This document shows positions 18,234 to 27,147 of a stretch of 64,000 nucleotides of DNA, in pieces. The stretch comes from UBA1672 sp046542355 (GTDB lineage: Bacteria; Pseudomonadota; Alphaproteobacteria; Micavibrionales; Micavibrionaceae), in assembly GCA_046542355.1 (NCBI GenBank), contig JBKHBN010000006.1:1-64000 (forward strand), read 5' to 3'. Under the pieces are notes generated by a model that did no database searches, was not told the origin of the DNA, and saw nothing but the letters and a program-made list of their open reading frames with translations. A program made the translations under genes and the position numbers. Within the stretch, counting starts at the first letter, position 1, and each line of letters starts with the position of its first letter.

Positions 18234-19819
18234 TTATAATCACTCCGTGCCGTCATTTTTTTGTTTATATGGCGGAAGTTCCCATCCAGACTTGTGGAAA
18301 GCATAACCGAAAGAAGCATCTCCTGGCGCAGTTCGCTTTCAAATAAAGCTCTGTCAAGCATAAGTTCTATTGCCTTCATGGCAACGCTTTTACGTTGAAT
18401 ATTGGCCGGTGTATCATACAGCCTTGCAAAGAATCTCGGGCTTTCGTACATTTTTTTGCCCAAAACCTCAAGCTGCGCATAGTAACTCGGATTTTCACCC
18501 ATTACCTTTATAATATCCTCATCGCTTGTTCCCTCCGGCATAAGCTCTCTCATCAGCGCTGCTATATAAGACCCCGTATCAGGATCTGATCCAGTTAAGC
18601 TCGACCCGCCAGTGCCCGCAGATTTCATAGCAACGATAGCGTTAAAACTGTTTAACGCAACATTACGGCGAGCTACTACTGTACGCTGATCAAGGTAGAG
18701 TTTATGAGCCGCAGGAAATGAGCGCATCATTTCTCGCGTGATCGTTCTTGAAGGCAAATGGTTGCCATAAAGATTTGCCGATAGCGCTAGCACATCCTCT
18801 TCATTGTCCGTAAGCGTGTTTGGATTCTGATTGTCTGTAAAATTAACATCAAGCGTGCGTTTTGATTCAATCAAACGGGTATAATCAATATCAATATTAA
18901 CCCTGTGCCGCTCATCAGTTCCAGTTGTCAGGTCTGGCCCTGCTCCATCATGATCACAGGCGCGATCCAGACCCGTTCCTATCCCTGCCCATCCATTATC
19001 TTTCGGATCGCAGTAATTTTTTGTGAATTGATGCCAGCGTCCTGTTTTATCACCGGCATCATCGACGGCTGTAGATGACCCCATCCGACCCAATTGACGA
19101 TCAATAGAGAATCTTGAAAGCGCCAGCATATTGGATCGTGAACGATTCTCTGTTGCGGCCAGACTCTTTGAGCTGCTTCCAATCCAGCAAAAATCATCGC
19201 TGGGGTGATAATCTCTATGGGCTTCAGCCTGTAAACGGAAAAACAGGCGCGTTGTTTCAATCTGATTACGCGCATCGAAAAATCCACCGATCAATCTAAG
19301 CTGATACATACCGTATGCATTCAGATATCTTGTCAGCTCAGAGACCCCTTGATACCAGAAATCAGAAAAGAAATTTGTTTCCAATAGCTCCGGCCTCACC
19401 GCTCCAACTGCGGTTAATGCTGCACCTCCAGCACTTTCGCCTCCCATCACGTTTGCTATAAGATTTTGAAAAAATACCGAGTCATACTCAATCGAGCCTA
19501 CTATAAAGTTGGCTTCCCTGTTCATTAGCCAAGAAATGTCTTCCTTGATAATCGCTTCAAATATAATCCGCCAAGCCGCAAACATAAGTAATGTAACAAA
19601 AAAGTCTACGGGGTTACATCCAACAGATGGTATAAGCCCGCACCCACAAGCCTGAACAGTTCTGGGTTTTACTGTGACCACAGCTCCTGTGAAGATCGAA
19701 AAAATAAGTATAACAATAACAAAACGACGGAAAAAGCCACGCTTTTTCACAGGACGTTCCTGTTTTTCCGAGCCGTCACCGGCTTTATTGTTTATTTTAT
19801 GTCTATTCCAAATTAACAC
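18230..19819 (-). CDS. Exported Cys-conserved paralogue 4 of 5, unknown family
   Basis: A 529-residue protein with a basic N-region, a hydrophobic segment (about 33-49) and the Cys cluster VQACGCGLIPSVGC. Motifs: HPSDDFCWIGSSSKSLA (about 211), YCDPKDNGW, ACDHDGAG before DIDYTRLIE, EEDVLALSANLYGNH, YYAQLEVLGKKMYESPRFF (about 450). The start is a GTG at 19819 with AGAAGA upstream. Unlike paralogues 1-3 a second hydrophobic stretch lies at about 70-85 (FVTLLMFAAWRIIFEAII). Its gene follows paralogue 5 after 53 bp. Confidence 0.73.
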   Translation of the reverse strand: MLIWNRHKINNKAGDGSEKQERPVKKRGFFRRFVIVILIFSIFTGAVVTVKPRTVQACGCGLIPSVGCNPVDFFVTLLMFAAWRIIFEAIIKEDISWLMNREANFIVGSIEYDSVFFQNLIANVMGGESAGGAALTAVGAVRPELLETNFFSDFWYQGVSELTRYLNAYGMYQLRLIGGFFDARNQIETTRLFFRLQAEAHRDYHPSDDFCWIGSSSKSLAATENRSRSNMLALSRFSIDRQLGRMGSSTAVDDAGDKTGRWHQFTKNYCDPKDNGWAGIGTGLDRACDHDGAGPDLTTGTDERHRVNIDIDYTRLIESKRTLDVNFTDNQNPNTLTDNEEDVLALSANLYGNHLPSRTITREMMRSFPAAHKLYLDQRTVVARRNVALNSFNAIVAMKSAGTGGSSLTGSDPDTGSYIAALMRELMPEGTSDEDIIKVMGENPSYYAQLEVLGKKMYESPRFFARLYDTPANIQRKSVAMKAIELMLDRALFESELRQEMLLSVMLSTSLDGNFRHINKKMTARSDYK

Positions 19820-19872
19820 TTGATCTTCTCTACTTATAAACGACTAAACTATCCAATAAACCTTTTAAATTT

Positions 19873-21573
19873 CTATTGCCCCACAGCCAGCGCTGCCCCT
19901 CTGTTGGCTGCGCGGTGCTCAGCTCTAAGTTTGCTTGCCAGCAACACAGAAACGCTCATTTCCCTGCGAATCTGGCTTTCATATATGGCACGATCCACCA
20001 TAAGCTCGATGGCTTTCATTGCCACTTTTTTACGCGCCACATTGGCTGGTGTCTCATATAAATCCGAATAAAAGGTCGGGTTTTGATAAATACGCTTTGC
20101 CAGCACTTCAAGCTGCGCAAAATAACTCGGGCTATAGCCTATAAGGCTGAATATATTAGCGGCGGTGTCTTCAGGGTTACCCGGCAATAGCTCATCCATA
20201 ATAGCGGCCATAAAACGCCGCGTTTGCAAATTCTCGAGCTCAACGTCACGCGTATCCTCATCGCCATTTTGATCTATGATAGGCTTTCCTACTGTTCCTT
20301 GCATTTCATGCGTTGTCCCCGCAGATTTCAGGGCAACAATCGCGTTAAAGCTTGCCTGCGCAACATTTCGCTTTGCCGCCACACTACGCAGCATCATAAA
20401 CATACGCTTACCGCCTTCTCCTGAAAGAGCTCCCGCCATAAGGCGGCGAGAGAGCACTTTATGACCATAAAGATTTCTAGACATGGCCAGAATATCTTCT
20501 TCTTCGCCGGGTTGTTTGATACCGCCACTACCATACTCAGATGCTGCCGGATCAATTGTGCTATCCAGCGCCCTATTAGAGAGTTCATCAGGGGTCAGGG
20601 GACCCGGCAGATTCCCGGCAAGTCCCCCTATTATCGTATCCAACCATGTGCCGTTTAGTAAATTAATATCCAGCGTTTTGGGCTTTTCGATAAGACGTGT
20701 GTAATTTATATCGCGGTTAAAGCGGTTTGCGTCTTTTGCGCCAATGTTCTCGCCACTGATAATATCCACCGCTGCGTTGAAAATCGGGCTGCCGGTGCTT
20801 CCCGCATGATTACAGGCCAGAACAAGACCTGTTCTTGGATGGCCGGTGGCCGCGTTGCCTAAGTCAAGGGGGCTTTTGTCAGCAGCTGCGGTATCTCCTC
20901 TTGCTTCGATCCCGACATAATCAATAAAGTTGTTTTGCAAGGGGTCGCAGTATGTTTTAATAAACTGGTTCCATCTTGCTTTATAATCACCGGAGACGCT
21001 TATACTTCCAGCCATACCGGTTGTTCCCATCTGGCGATCAAGAGACATTTTTGAGAGCGCCAGTGCGTTGGCACGACCTCTTTCCTCAGTTGCCCCCAGA
21101 CTTCTTGTGTTTGTGCCAAAATAACAAAATGTCTGACTGGGAACATAATCTTTATGTGCCTCATATTGTAATTCGCGTAAAACCCGCTGGGTATCAAGCT
21201 GCGTCTGGGCATCAAAAAACGTACCTATAATCTGTGTGTAGTTCATTGCCACAGTGGTGAGCTGATTGATCATATTTGCAGTTGCAGGAACGACCTCTTC
21301 GTAAAAAAATGTGTACATCAGCCATTCTTCAAAGGCCTCAAGATCAGCGTCGAACTCATCCTTAACTCTTGTTCTGAGATCCTCATGGTTCTCTTCTACC
21401 TGATCCTCTGCCTCACTGCCATCTCGACAGCCTACACAGCACGCATGGGCGTGATTTGTGTCTGCTATGATCATCGCAGCAGGCGCTGAAAAAAGAAATA
21501 AAAGCGTGAGAAAAAGACGTTTAAGTCCGCGGTGTTTTAGCCCATCTGTCTTTGCATTTTCTGCATTAATCAT
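19873..21573 (-). CDS. Exported Cys-conserved paralogue 5 of 5, unknown family
   Basis: About 566 residues from the ATG at 21573 (AAGAG nine bases upstream); an upstream TTG at 21648 is less likely. Signal segment about 18-34, then the Cys cluster HAHACCVGCRDG. Motifs: PSQTFCYFGTNTRSLGA (about 151), YCDPLQNN, ACNHAG, DINYTRLIE, EEDILAMSRNLYGH, SYFAQLEVLAKRIYQNPTFY (about 488). It carries a 60-residue insertion between the third Cys and DINYTRL relative to the others. First gene of the five-gene minus-strand operon. It faces icmL across 415 bp that hold the second 25-bp direct repeat and no gene. Confidence 0.75.
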   Translation of the reverse strand: MINAENAKTDGLKHRGLKRLFLTLLFLFSAPAAMIIADTNHAHACCVGCRDGSEAEDQVEENHEDLRTRVKDEFDADLEAFEEWLMYTFFYEEVVPATANMINQLTTVAMNYTQIIGTFFDAQTQLDTQRVLRELQYEAHKDYVPSQTFCYFGTNTRSLGATEERGRANALALSKMSLDRQMGTTGMAGSISVSGDYKARWNQFIKTYCDPLQNNFIDYVGIEARGDTAAADKSPLDLGNAATGHPRTGLVLACNHAGSTGSPIFNAAVDIISGENIGAKDANRFNRDINYTRLIEKPKTLDINLLNGTWLDTIIGGLAGNLPGPLTPDELSNRALDSTIDPAASEYGSGGIKQPGEEEDILAMSRNLYGHKVLSRRLMAGALSGEGGKRMFMMLRSVAAKRNVAQASFNAIVALKSAGTTHEMQGTVGKPIIDQNGDEDTRDVELENLQTRRFMAAIMDELLPGNPEDTAANIFSLIGYSPSYFAQLEVLAKRIYQNPTFYSDLYETPANVARKKVAMKAIELMVDRAIYESQIRREMSVSVLLASKLRAEHRAANRGAALAVGQ

Positions 21574-21811
21574 CAAAAAAACTCTTAAAATCGGTATCCG
21601 TAACACCACATGCTGCCGCATTTTGACGGTTTTTTCAACGGATTTCAATCACAATCCATCAATTGCGGCAGTGCAATGTTCAGTTTACCACAGCCTGCAA
21701 CAAAAAGGCACATTAAAAATTTCTGAAATAATTCAAAAATAGAGTTTTCAATTCTTAACGAATTTAATGAAATGCCTTACTATAGGCTATACTATAGACT
21801 ACGGATGTCAC

Positions 21812-21836
21812 CTAGATAGTGTCGTCACGTGTTATG
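21812..21836 (+). repeat. 25-bp dispersed repeat, copy 2 (MITE-end-like)
   Basis: Identical in sequence and direction to 11082-11106. It lies in the 415-bp gene-free space between paralogue 5 and icmL. No inverted partner is seen before the icmL start at 21989. The remainder of this space is AT-rich and holds nothing else I can support. Confidence 0.8.
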
Positions 21837-21988
21837 AGTGTTTTCCAAAAGAATTAATCGCATTGCAGAAAGAGTTCACTAGACAATTTCGGGTAATTGT
21901 AGTTTTATGGCTGCGTTAAAGTTTTGAATAATTATAGAGTTTAAAAAAACAATTTATACGTTGATATAAGAGGCAAGCAAAAGGCATA

Positions 21989-22681
21989 ATGGCAAAGAAA
22001 CAAAAAGAGCAGGACGCAGCTCCAGCATCTGAAGGTGAGAACGCTCAGAATAATGAGGCAGTAACCGGTCTGGGGACAGTTGTCGTTAGGAATGAGTTTT
22101 ACCGCGATGGCTATCGGAGCTTACTCAAAATGGCTCTGGTGCAGAGTGTTATCATTCTGGCTCTGGTTGGTGCCATGTATTATGTTATCAAGGTTAATCG
22201 GCCGGTTAATTTTTATTTTGCGACAACAGAGGATGGCCGTCTGGTTCCAATGGTTCCATTGAGTCAGCCTAACCTTAGCACCCCTGCTCTGATGTCATGG
22301 GTGGCACAGGCCACAACGGAGGTGATGACTTTTGGATTTAACGATTATCGACGCCGCCTTCAGGAATCTTCGCGCAACTTCACCAAACGTGGATGGGAAA
22401 GTTTTACACAGGCTTTGCAACGCTCGCGTATTATCGAGATGGTTGAAGTGAATCAGCAGATCATCACAGCAGCACCTCGCGGCGCACCTATTCTTCAATC
22501 CGAGGGGCTGGTCGCCGGACGGTATCAGTGGGTTGTTGAAATACCTCTTATTCTAACATATAGATCCGGTGCAAAAGTTTCTAATACGGGACTCCTTGTA
22601 ACGGTTATTATTGTTCGCGTCCCGCGTCTGGAAAGCTCCAATGGCGTTGGGATAGAGCAGTGGATTGCCATTGCTCGTTAA
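21989..22681 (+). CDS. icmL: IcmL/DotI inner-membrane core protein
   Basis: A 230-residue bitopic protein: cytoplasmic N-terminus, one membrane helix (about 50-68, VQSVIILALVGAMYYVI) and a periplasmic NTF2-like domain with the family pattern VNFYFATTEDGRLVPMVPL and SFTQALQRSRIIEMVEVN. DotI/TraM is a VirB8-like inner-membrane ring component. Length agrees with Legionella DotI (212). It opens the second dot/icm block; icmK follows after 107 bp. Confidence 0.93.
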   Translation: MAKKQKEQDAAPASEGENAQNNEAVTGLGTVVVRNEFYRDGYRSLLKMALVQSVIILALVGAMYYVIKVNRPVNFYFATTEDGRLVPMVPLSQPNLSTPALMSWVAQATTEVMTFGFNDYRRRLQESSRNFTKRGWESFTQALQRSRIIEMVEVNQQIITAAPRGAPILQSEGLVAGRYQWVVEIPLILTYRSGAKVSNTGLLVTVIIVRVPRLESSNGVGIEQWIAIAR

Positions 22682-22788
22682 ACTTATATATAATATTTTT
22701 TGCATTTCTGTGGATAATTGCGTGACATTTACGAAAATTACATGTATCTTTGACACGTTTTTAGAGTATCTGGGTTAAGTAGATCATT

Positions 22789-23829
22789 ATGCATTACACA
22801 AATTCTTCTCATATTCTGAGGCCATCACCGAGAACTAAGTTTTTGTTCTTTGGGCTTGCCTTCCTTTGCTCTGCATCACTAACATTTCCTGTTATGGCGC
22901 AAAATGGAACCGAGAACGCCGATCTTCCTGTACTGGAAGATCCTGCGGCGATGCCGGGTGAGGAGGATGCCTTTACCTTTGATGATCAAGGGTTCGAATT
23001 TGACAAATCCACAGAAGAGCTTGAGGGTTCCTTTCGCAAGGAAGCCTATAATCAAGCGCTGAAAACGCTCATGCCCCTCAAACCTGAGGAAATCAGAACC
23101 CTGCTGGAGCATTTTGATCGAACTGTTGAATCTACCGAGCTCCCCGTGCACCCTTATCCGAGAGCGGAATCGGTGGTGCAGAATATCTCTTTGGATCCCG
23201 GTGTGCCGCCATTGACCGTTAAACTCGCTTACGGTTACGTAACAACACTTAGCCTGCTAGATGTCAGTGGCGCTCCGTGGCCAATTGAGGATATAAGCTG
23301 GGTTGGTGATTTTGTTATCGAAGAATCTGTTGTTGATGAAATGACACATATATTGCGCGTTTCTCCTCAAAGAAAATTTGCCCATGGAAATGTTTCCATG
23401 CGTCTGGTAGGGCTGGACGCGCCTGTCATTATGACTTTTGAAACCGGCCGGGATTTCGTTCATTACCGCATGGATGCTGTGATACCCAAAAGAGGGCCAG
23501 GTGCAAAAACTTCTATTATAAACAGAGGTATTACTCTGTCTGCCGGTGATCCCGACATGTCTACAGCCTTGAGCGGTATCGTTCCCAATGGCGCAGAAAT
23601 ACTCAATGTCTCGGGCGTGGACGGGCGTACTACGGCGTATGTATATAATGGTATGACTTACGTAAGAACGCCCCTCACTCTTCTATCGCCTGGTTGGGAT
23701 AGTTCTGTTACATCTGCGGATGGAACGAATATTTATGCTCTTGAGGAGACACCTGTTATTTTACTTTCTGATCGGGGACGTATGGTTCGTGCCCATCTTA
23801 CTGTGCGTGAGGATTTGTTAGATGAATGA
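22789..23829 (+). CDS. icmK: DotH/IcmK outer-membrane core protein
   Basis: A 346-residue exported protein; signal peptide about 18-37 with cleavage near VMAQN. Family pattern in the middle (DPGVPPLTVKLAYGYVTTLS, then APWPIEDISWVG), matching DotH/TraN. DotH forms the outer-membrane ring with DotC and DotD. Length is close to Legionella DotH (361). It overlaps icmE by eight bases. Confidence 0.93.
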   Translation: MHYTNSSHILRPSPRTKFLFFGLAFLCSASLTFPVMAQNGTENADLPVLEDPAAMPGEEDAFTFDDQGFEFDKSTEELEGSFRKEAYNQALKTLMPLKPEEIRTLLEHFDRTVESTELPVHPYPRAESVVQNISLDPGVPPLTVKLAYGYVTTLSLLDVSGAPWPIEDISWVGDFVIEESVVDEMTHILRVSPQRKFAHGNVSMRLVGLDAPVIMTFETGRDFVHYRMDAVIPKRGPGAKTSIINRGITLSAGDPDMSTALSGIVPNGAEILNVSGVDGRTTAYVYNGMTYVRTPLTLLSPGWDSSVTSADGTNIYALEETPVILLSDRGRMVRAHLTVREDLLDE

Positions 23830-25081
23830 TGATGATCTGGAAGAAGAGCTAATTGATTCTGAGGAAGAGTTTGATGAATTCTCTCAAAAATCAGGTCTGG
23901 CTGATGTAATCCGGAATAGCGACCTTGCCAAAATAGGTGTCGTGGTTGCCGTTCTTGGTGCAGTTATCGGCGTTATGATGTTTTTTAGTGGAAGCGAAGA
24001 ACAAGCAAATATTTCTTCTTTGCCGCAAGGCTCTGAAGTAACATCAGCTCCCGGAACAGGCCAGGAGGTTGACCCTGCCTATATTGCGGCGGTTGAAGAA
24101 CAAAATGAGGCAGAACTGGATCGCGCCCTAGCGCAAGGGGGAAGTGCCATTCCTGTTCCTATCGAGACGCCGGATACACGTCTTGAAGTGCCTGCTGTAG
24201 AAGAAGAGGCAGAAGACCCATTGCACAGATGGAGAATGCTTCAGGAAGAACGTGTCGAGCGTCAATTACAATCTCGAGATCTGGAAGAAGAGCCAGTGAC
24301 TGTTCTGGATGCAGAGCAACAAAGTCAAGCTGTACAGGCGCTTGCAGAATCCATGGCTCAACAAATGGAGTCTGTTTTGGGTCGTACTACAGAACAAGCA
24401 AATTTTAATACCAAGACCCTCATCACTTATAGCGGTGAAGGCGCTGGTGGACAGCAATCTGGTGGACAAGGAGAGTCAGGTAATGAGGCTCCTTTTGAAG
24501 AAATATCTGAAGAGATTGTCATAATCCCTGCCGGTAAGATTGTTTATGGCCAATTGCTGCTTGAAGCAAACTCGGATATGCCGACGAATGTTCTAGCCGA
24601 GATGGTTAGTGGGCCTTTAAAGGGCTGGAAATTGATGGGGTCATTCAGCGTTACGGGTAATGACGACTTGCTGGCTATTACGTTTGATCTTGCCGTTAAT
24701 GATGAAGGCAAGCAGTATAATGTCAACGCTGTCATGCTCAATCCGGATACAGGTCTGGCCGCTATGCGTACCGATATAGACCGCAGATATTTTCAGAGAA
24801 TTATTATGCCCGCAGCTGCCGAATTTATTTCTGCTTATGCGCAGGCCGTTGAAGATTCGGGTGCAACTTCCATAGTCGTTTCCGGTGATGTTGTTGTTGA
24901 AGAAGAAGATGAAACTACCGACGAACAGGAAGTTGCTGCTGGTGTTGCTGCTGCTGGCGATGAAATTTCAACTATTTTAGATGAAATGGCAGATGTAGAA
25001 GTTAAAGTCATAATAGATGCCGGAACGCCCATTGGTATATTCTTTACCCAAAATGTTGTTGAGACAGAAGAAGCTATTTAA
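23822..25081 (+). CDS. icmE: DotG/IcmE VirB10-like channel protein, short form
   Basis: A 419-residue protein with an acidic cytoplasmic N-terminus, one membrane helix (about 38-56, IGVVVAVLGAVIGVMMFF), a Glu/Gln-rich linker and a C-terminal VirB10-like domain (about 230-350: EIVIIPAGKIVYGQLLLEA, MVSGPLKGWKLMGSF). Legionella DotG is over 1000 residues because of pentapeptide-like repeats; those are absent here, so this resembles R64 TraO. It spans both membranes and links DotI/DotF to the DotH ring. A strong terminator follows at 25098. Confidence 0.93.
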   Translation: MNDDDLEEELIDSEEEFDEFSQKSGLADVIRNSDLAKIGVVVAVLGAVIGVMMFFSGSEEQANISSLPQGSEVTSAPGTGQEVDPAYIAAVEEQNEAELDRALAQGGSAIPVPIETPDTRLEVPAVEEEAEDPLHRWRMLQEERVERQLQSRDLEEEPVTVLDAEQQSQAVQALAESMAQQMESVLGRTTEQANFNTKTLITYSGEGAGGQQSGGQGESGNEAPFEEISEEIVIIPAGKIVYGQLLLEANSDMPTNVLAEMVSGPLKGWKLMGSFSVTGNDDLLAITFDLAVNDEGKQYNVNAVMLNPDTGLAAMRTDIDRRYFQRIIMPAAAEFISAYAQAVEDSGATSIVVSGDVVVEEEDETTDEQEVAAGVAAAGDEISTILDEMADVEVKVIIDAGTPIGIFFTQNVVETEEAI

Positions 25082-25097
25082 TACAATAAAACTATTC

Positions 25098-25125
25098 AAG
25101 GCCGGTGTGATGCCGGCCTTTTGTC
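25098..25125 (+). terminator. Intrinsic terminator after icmE
   Basis: AAGGCCGG at 25098-25105 pairs with CCGGCCTT at 25113-25120 around a 7-base loop, followed by TTGTCCTT. The tail is short of T, so it may only be partial, but the stem is perfect. Confidence 0.75.
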
Positions 25126-25190
25126 CTTAAAATGTTATTTTTTCTGAGTCAGTGATCATTCCTTCAGTCTCAAAAGGCGAGATTTTTTCT

Positions 25191-26852
25191 ATGCATAATT
25201 TCAGTGACAATCCAAATAAAGAACAAGATCAGTACACGGATGATCTAGAAAATTTAGAGGAATTTGAGGATACTTTTGAGGAGTTTGATGACTCTGATTT
25301 TAATGACGATTGGGACGCACAAGGTTCTGAAGATCCGAACAATGACGCCGCGTTAGATTCCGCTTCCCCAGATTCCGCTTCCGTTCCTCTCCCATCGACA
25401 CAAAATCCGGCTTCTTCGATAGAACAGCACGCCGATACTGCCGAGCCAAGCGCCACTTCGCTTCAACCAGACAAAACAGAGCAAGACGATCCAGCACTTT
25501 TAGATGAATCTTTTCATGATCAGCCCGCAGATGATAAATCTTCAAGTTTAGAGCCGGAGGTACCAAATAATTCCGATGAGGATAATTTTTCAGAAAATTT
25601 TGATGAAACAGAAGCCATCTTTGAAAATGAGTTTGATGAGGCGTTCGAAAATGAATTCGATGATGAGTTTGAAGACGATAAACTGCAAGATCCTGATCTG
25701 AATCAAAAGCAAAAAAAGCGTTTTCCTGTTATTTTGCTGGTTTTTTTTGTCGTATTGGTCGCCGTTGGCGCTACGCTTTATAACACTTTCAATTTCGGGG
25801 AAACTGATATTCCCGTTATCAATCTAGGCTCTTCTACGGAGACGCTCGACGCACCGGATGCCTATGCTCCTGATATGGTTGATCCTTTACAAATCGATCA
25901 GGATCATACACTTTCGGATGAAATGCCTATGGATGGCAGTATAGCTAATGAGCCGTCGATACCAGATCTTGTTCCAGCCGAAGAGCAAGCAGGCAGCAAA
26001 TCTGGCGATCTGGACGATGCACCTTTAACACCATTTCCCCGGAATCTGGATGAGCAATTTTCCGATCTTCCCCCATTGCAAGATGATATAGAAGAAGCCA
26101 GTGTGATGCCGGAAAGTCAGGACAACGTCTCTGCAAATGATGTAACCAACCCCTTTACACTGGATGAGGACGTTAATGAAGATCCGCTAAGCAACAATTT
26201 CATTGGAGACATGCCCTCATTAGAACGCGAGAACAATGAGCGCCCAAGTGAACAGGCAAATGATGAGCCTTTATTCGATTCACAAAATCTTCCGGTTATT
26301 GAAGACAAACTTATTTTAAAGACAGAGGAGGCTCCAGAGCCTGAAGACCTGGATCATGGCTCTTATCCTTCTGTTCAGGCTAATCAGAGCGCGGATTCTT
26401 TAGAAACGGATCTTGTAGAGGATGCGATCATTGACAGCGCGTCTGATCGGCAGCAAGAACAAAATCTAGAACAAAGCGCCCCTGAAACAAGCGGTGATGA
26501 CAATAGCCTGGTTCAAGCGGAAGACACTCCGGGCAATACTTTAGAGGCTCCTCCTAAAGCTGAGGAAGCAGGACATAGCGCACAAATCGATCCTATCGAT
26601 TCGCCTCCGGTGCCACCGCGTGCGCCTCGTGAGGATGATATTGATGACCTTCCGGAAACAAGCGCTCCACAACCAAAATGGCAAATTCGTGCCATTCAGC
26701 CCGGGCGCGCCGTTCTCTATGATGCGAAAAGCGGTAATATTGAGGCTATTGAAACCGGTAATTCAGTGGACGGTCTGGGGCGCGTCATGGCCATTACCAA
26801 ACAAGACGGGCGCTGGGTTGTGATCGGCAGCAATGGAAAAGTCTCAAGATAA
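25191..26852 (+). CDS. Large acidic bitopic protein in the icmG/dotF position
   Basis: About 553 residues from the ATG at 25191 (AGGCGAG upstream). Very acidic N-terminal 175 residues with repeated FENEFDE/FEDDK-like units, one membrane helix (about 181-200, FPVILLVFFVVLVAVGATLY), an acidic Pro/Ser/Asp-rich periplasmic linker of about 300 residues, and a compact C-terminal domain (WQIRAIQPGRAVLYD, then GRVMAITKQDGRWVVIGSNG) that resembles GspC/PilP-type homology regions. Topology and place between icmE and an icmC/icmD-like gene match IcmG/DotF (R64 TraP). Similarity outside the C-terminal domain is not visible, so I withhold the symbol. Confidence 0.65.
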   Translation: MHNFSDNPNKEQDQYTDDLENLEEFEDTFEEFDDSDFNDDWDAQGSEDPNNDAALDSASPDSASVPLPSTQNPASSIEQHADTAEPSATSLQPDKTEQDDPALLDESFHDQPADDKSSSLEPEVPNNSDEDNFSENFDETEAIFENEFDEAFENEFDDEFEDDKLQDPDLNQKQKKRFPVILLVFFVVLVAVGATLYNTFNFGETDIPVINLGSSTETLDAPDAYAPDMVDPLQIDQDHTLSDEMPMDGSIANEPSIPDLVPAEEQAGSKSGDLDDAPLTPFPRNLDEQFSDLPPLQDDIEEASVMPESQDNVSANDVTNPFTLDEDVNEDPLSNNFIGDMPSLERENNERPSEQANDEPLFDSQNLPVIEDKLILKTEEAPEPEDLDHGSYPSVQANQSADSLETDLVEDAIIDSASDRQQEQNLEQSAPETSGDDNSLVQAEDTPGNTLEAPPKAEEAGHSAQIDPIDSPPVPPRAPREDDIDDLPETSAPQPKWQIRAIQPGRAVLYDAKSGNIEAIETGNSVDGLGRVMAITKQDGRWVVIGSNGKVSR

Positions 26853-26884
26853 CTTACTCAAATTACTTGTCTTCTTAAAATAAG

Positions 26885-26913
26885 GCGACAATATGACAAA
26901 AATGTGTTATGAT
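26885..26913 (+). promoter_or_regulatory. Candidate sigma-70 promoter upstream of the icmC/icmD-like gene
   Basis: GCGACA at 26885-26890 (4 of 6 to TTGACA) and TATGAT at 26908-26913 (5 of 6 to TATAAT) are 17 bases apart. Initiation near 26920 would give a leader of about 230 bases before the start at 27148. The leader contains no gene that I can support. Confidence 0.35.
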
Positions 26914-27147
26914 GGTCTTAGGAGCGTTGCGAATGCTTAAGAGCCTTCGTGACCCTTTGGTTTGTTGGTCTTATGTTTTGACTTGTAACGCCAAAACGTT
27001 AGGAAATTTGTAATAATTGATAAAATTTTAATTAAATACGTGTATATTTTTAACATAATGCCGTTATTTTGCTTATTTAAATTTGCGCAATTTGGGTAAA
27101 ATATGTTGTAATTTAAAGAGTGTTAGGTGCTAAGGAGACGTAACGTG

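Noticed and set aside
22980..23000. tRNA T-loop-like GGTTCGAAT
   Set aside because: It lies inside the icmK coding region and no acceptor or anticodon arms surround it.
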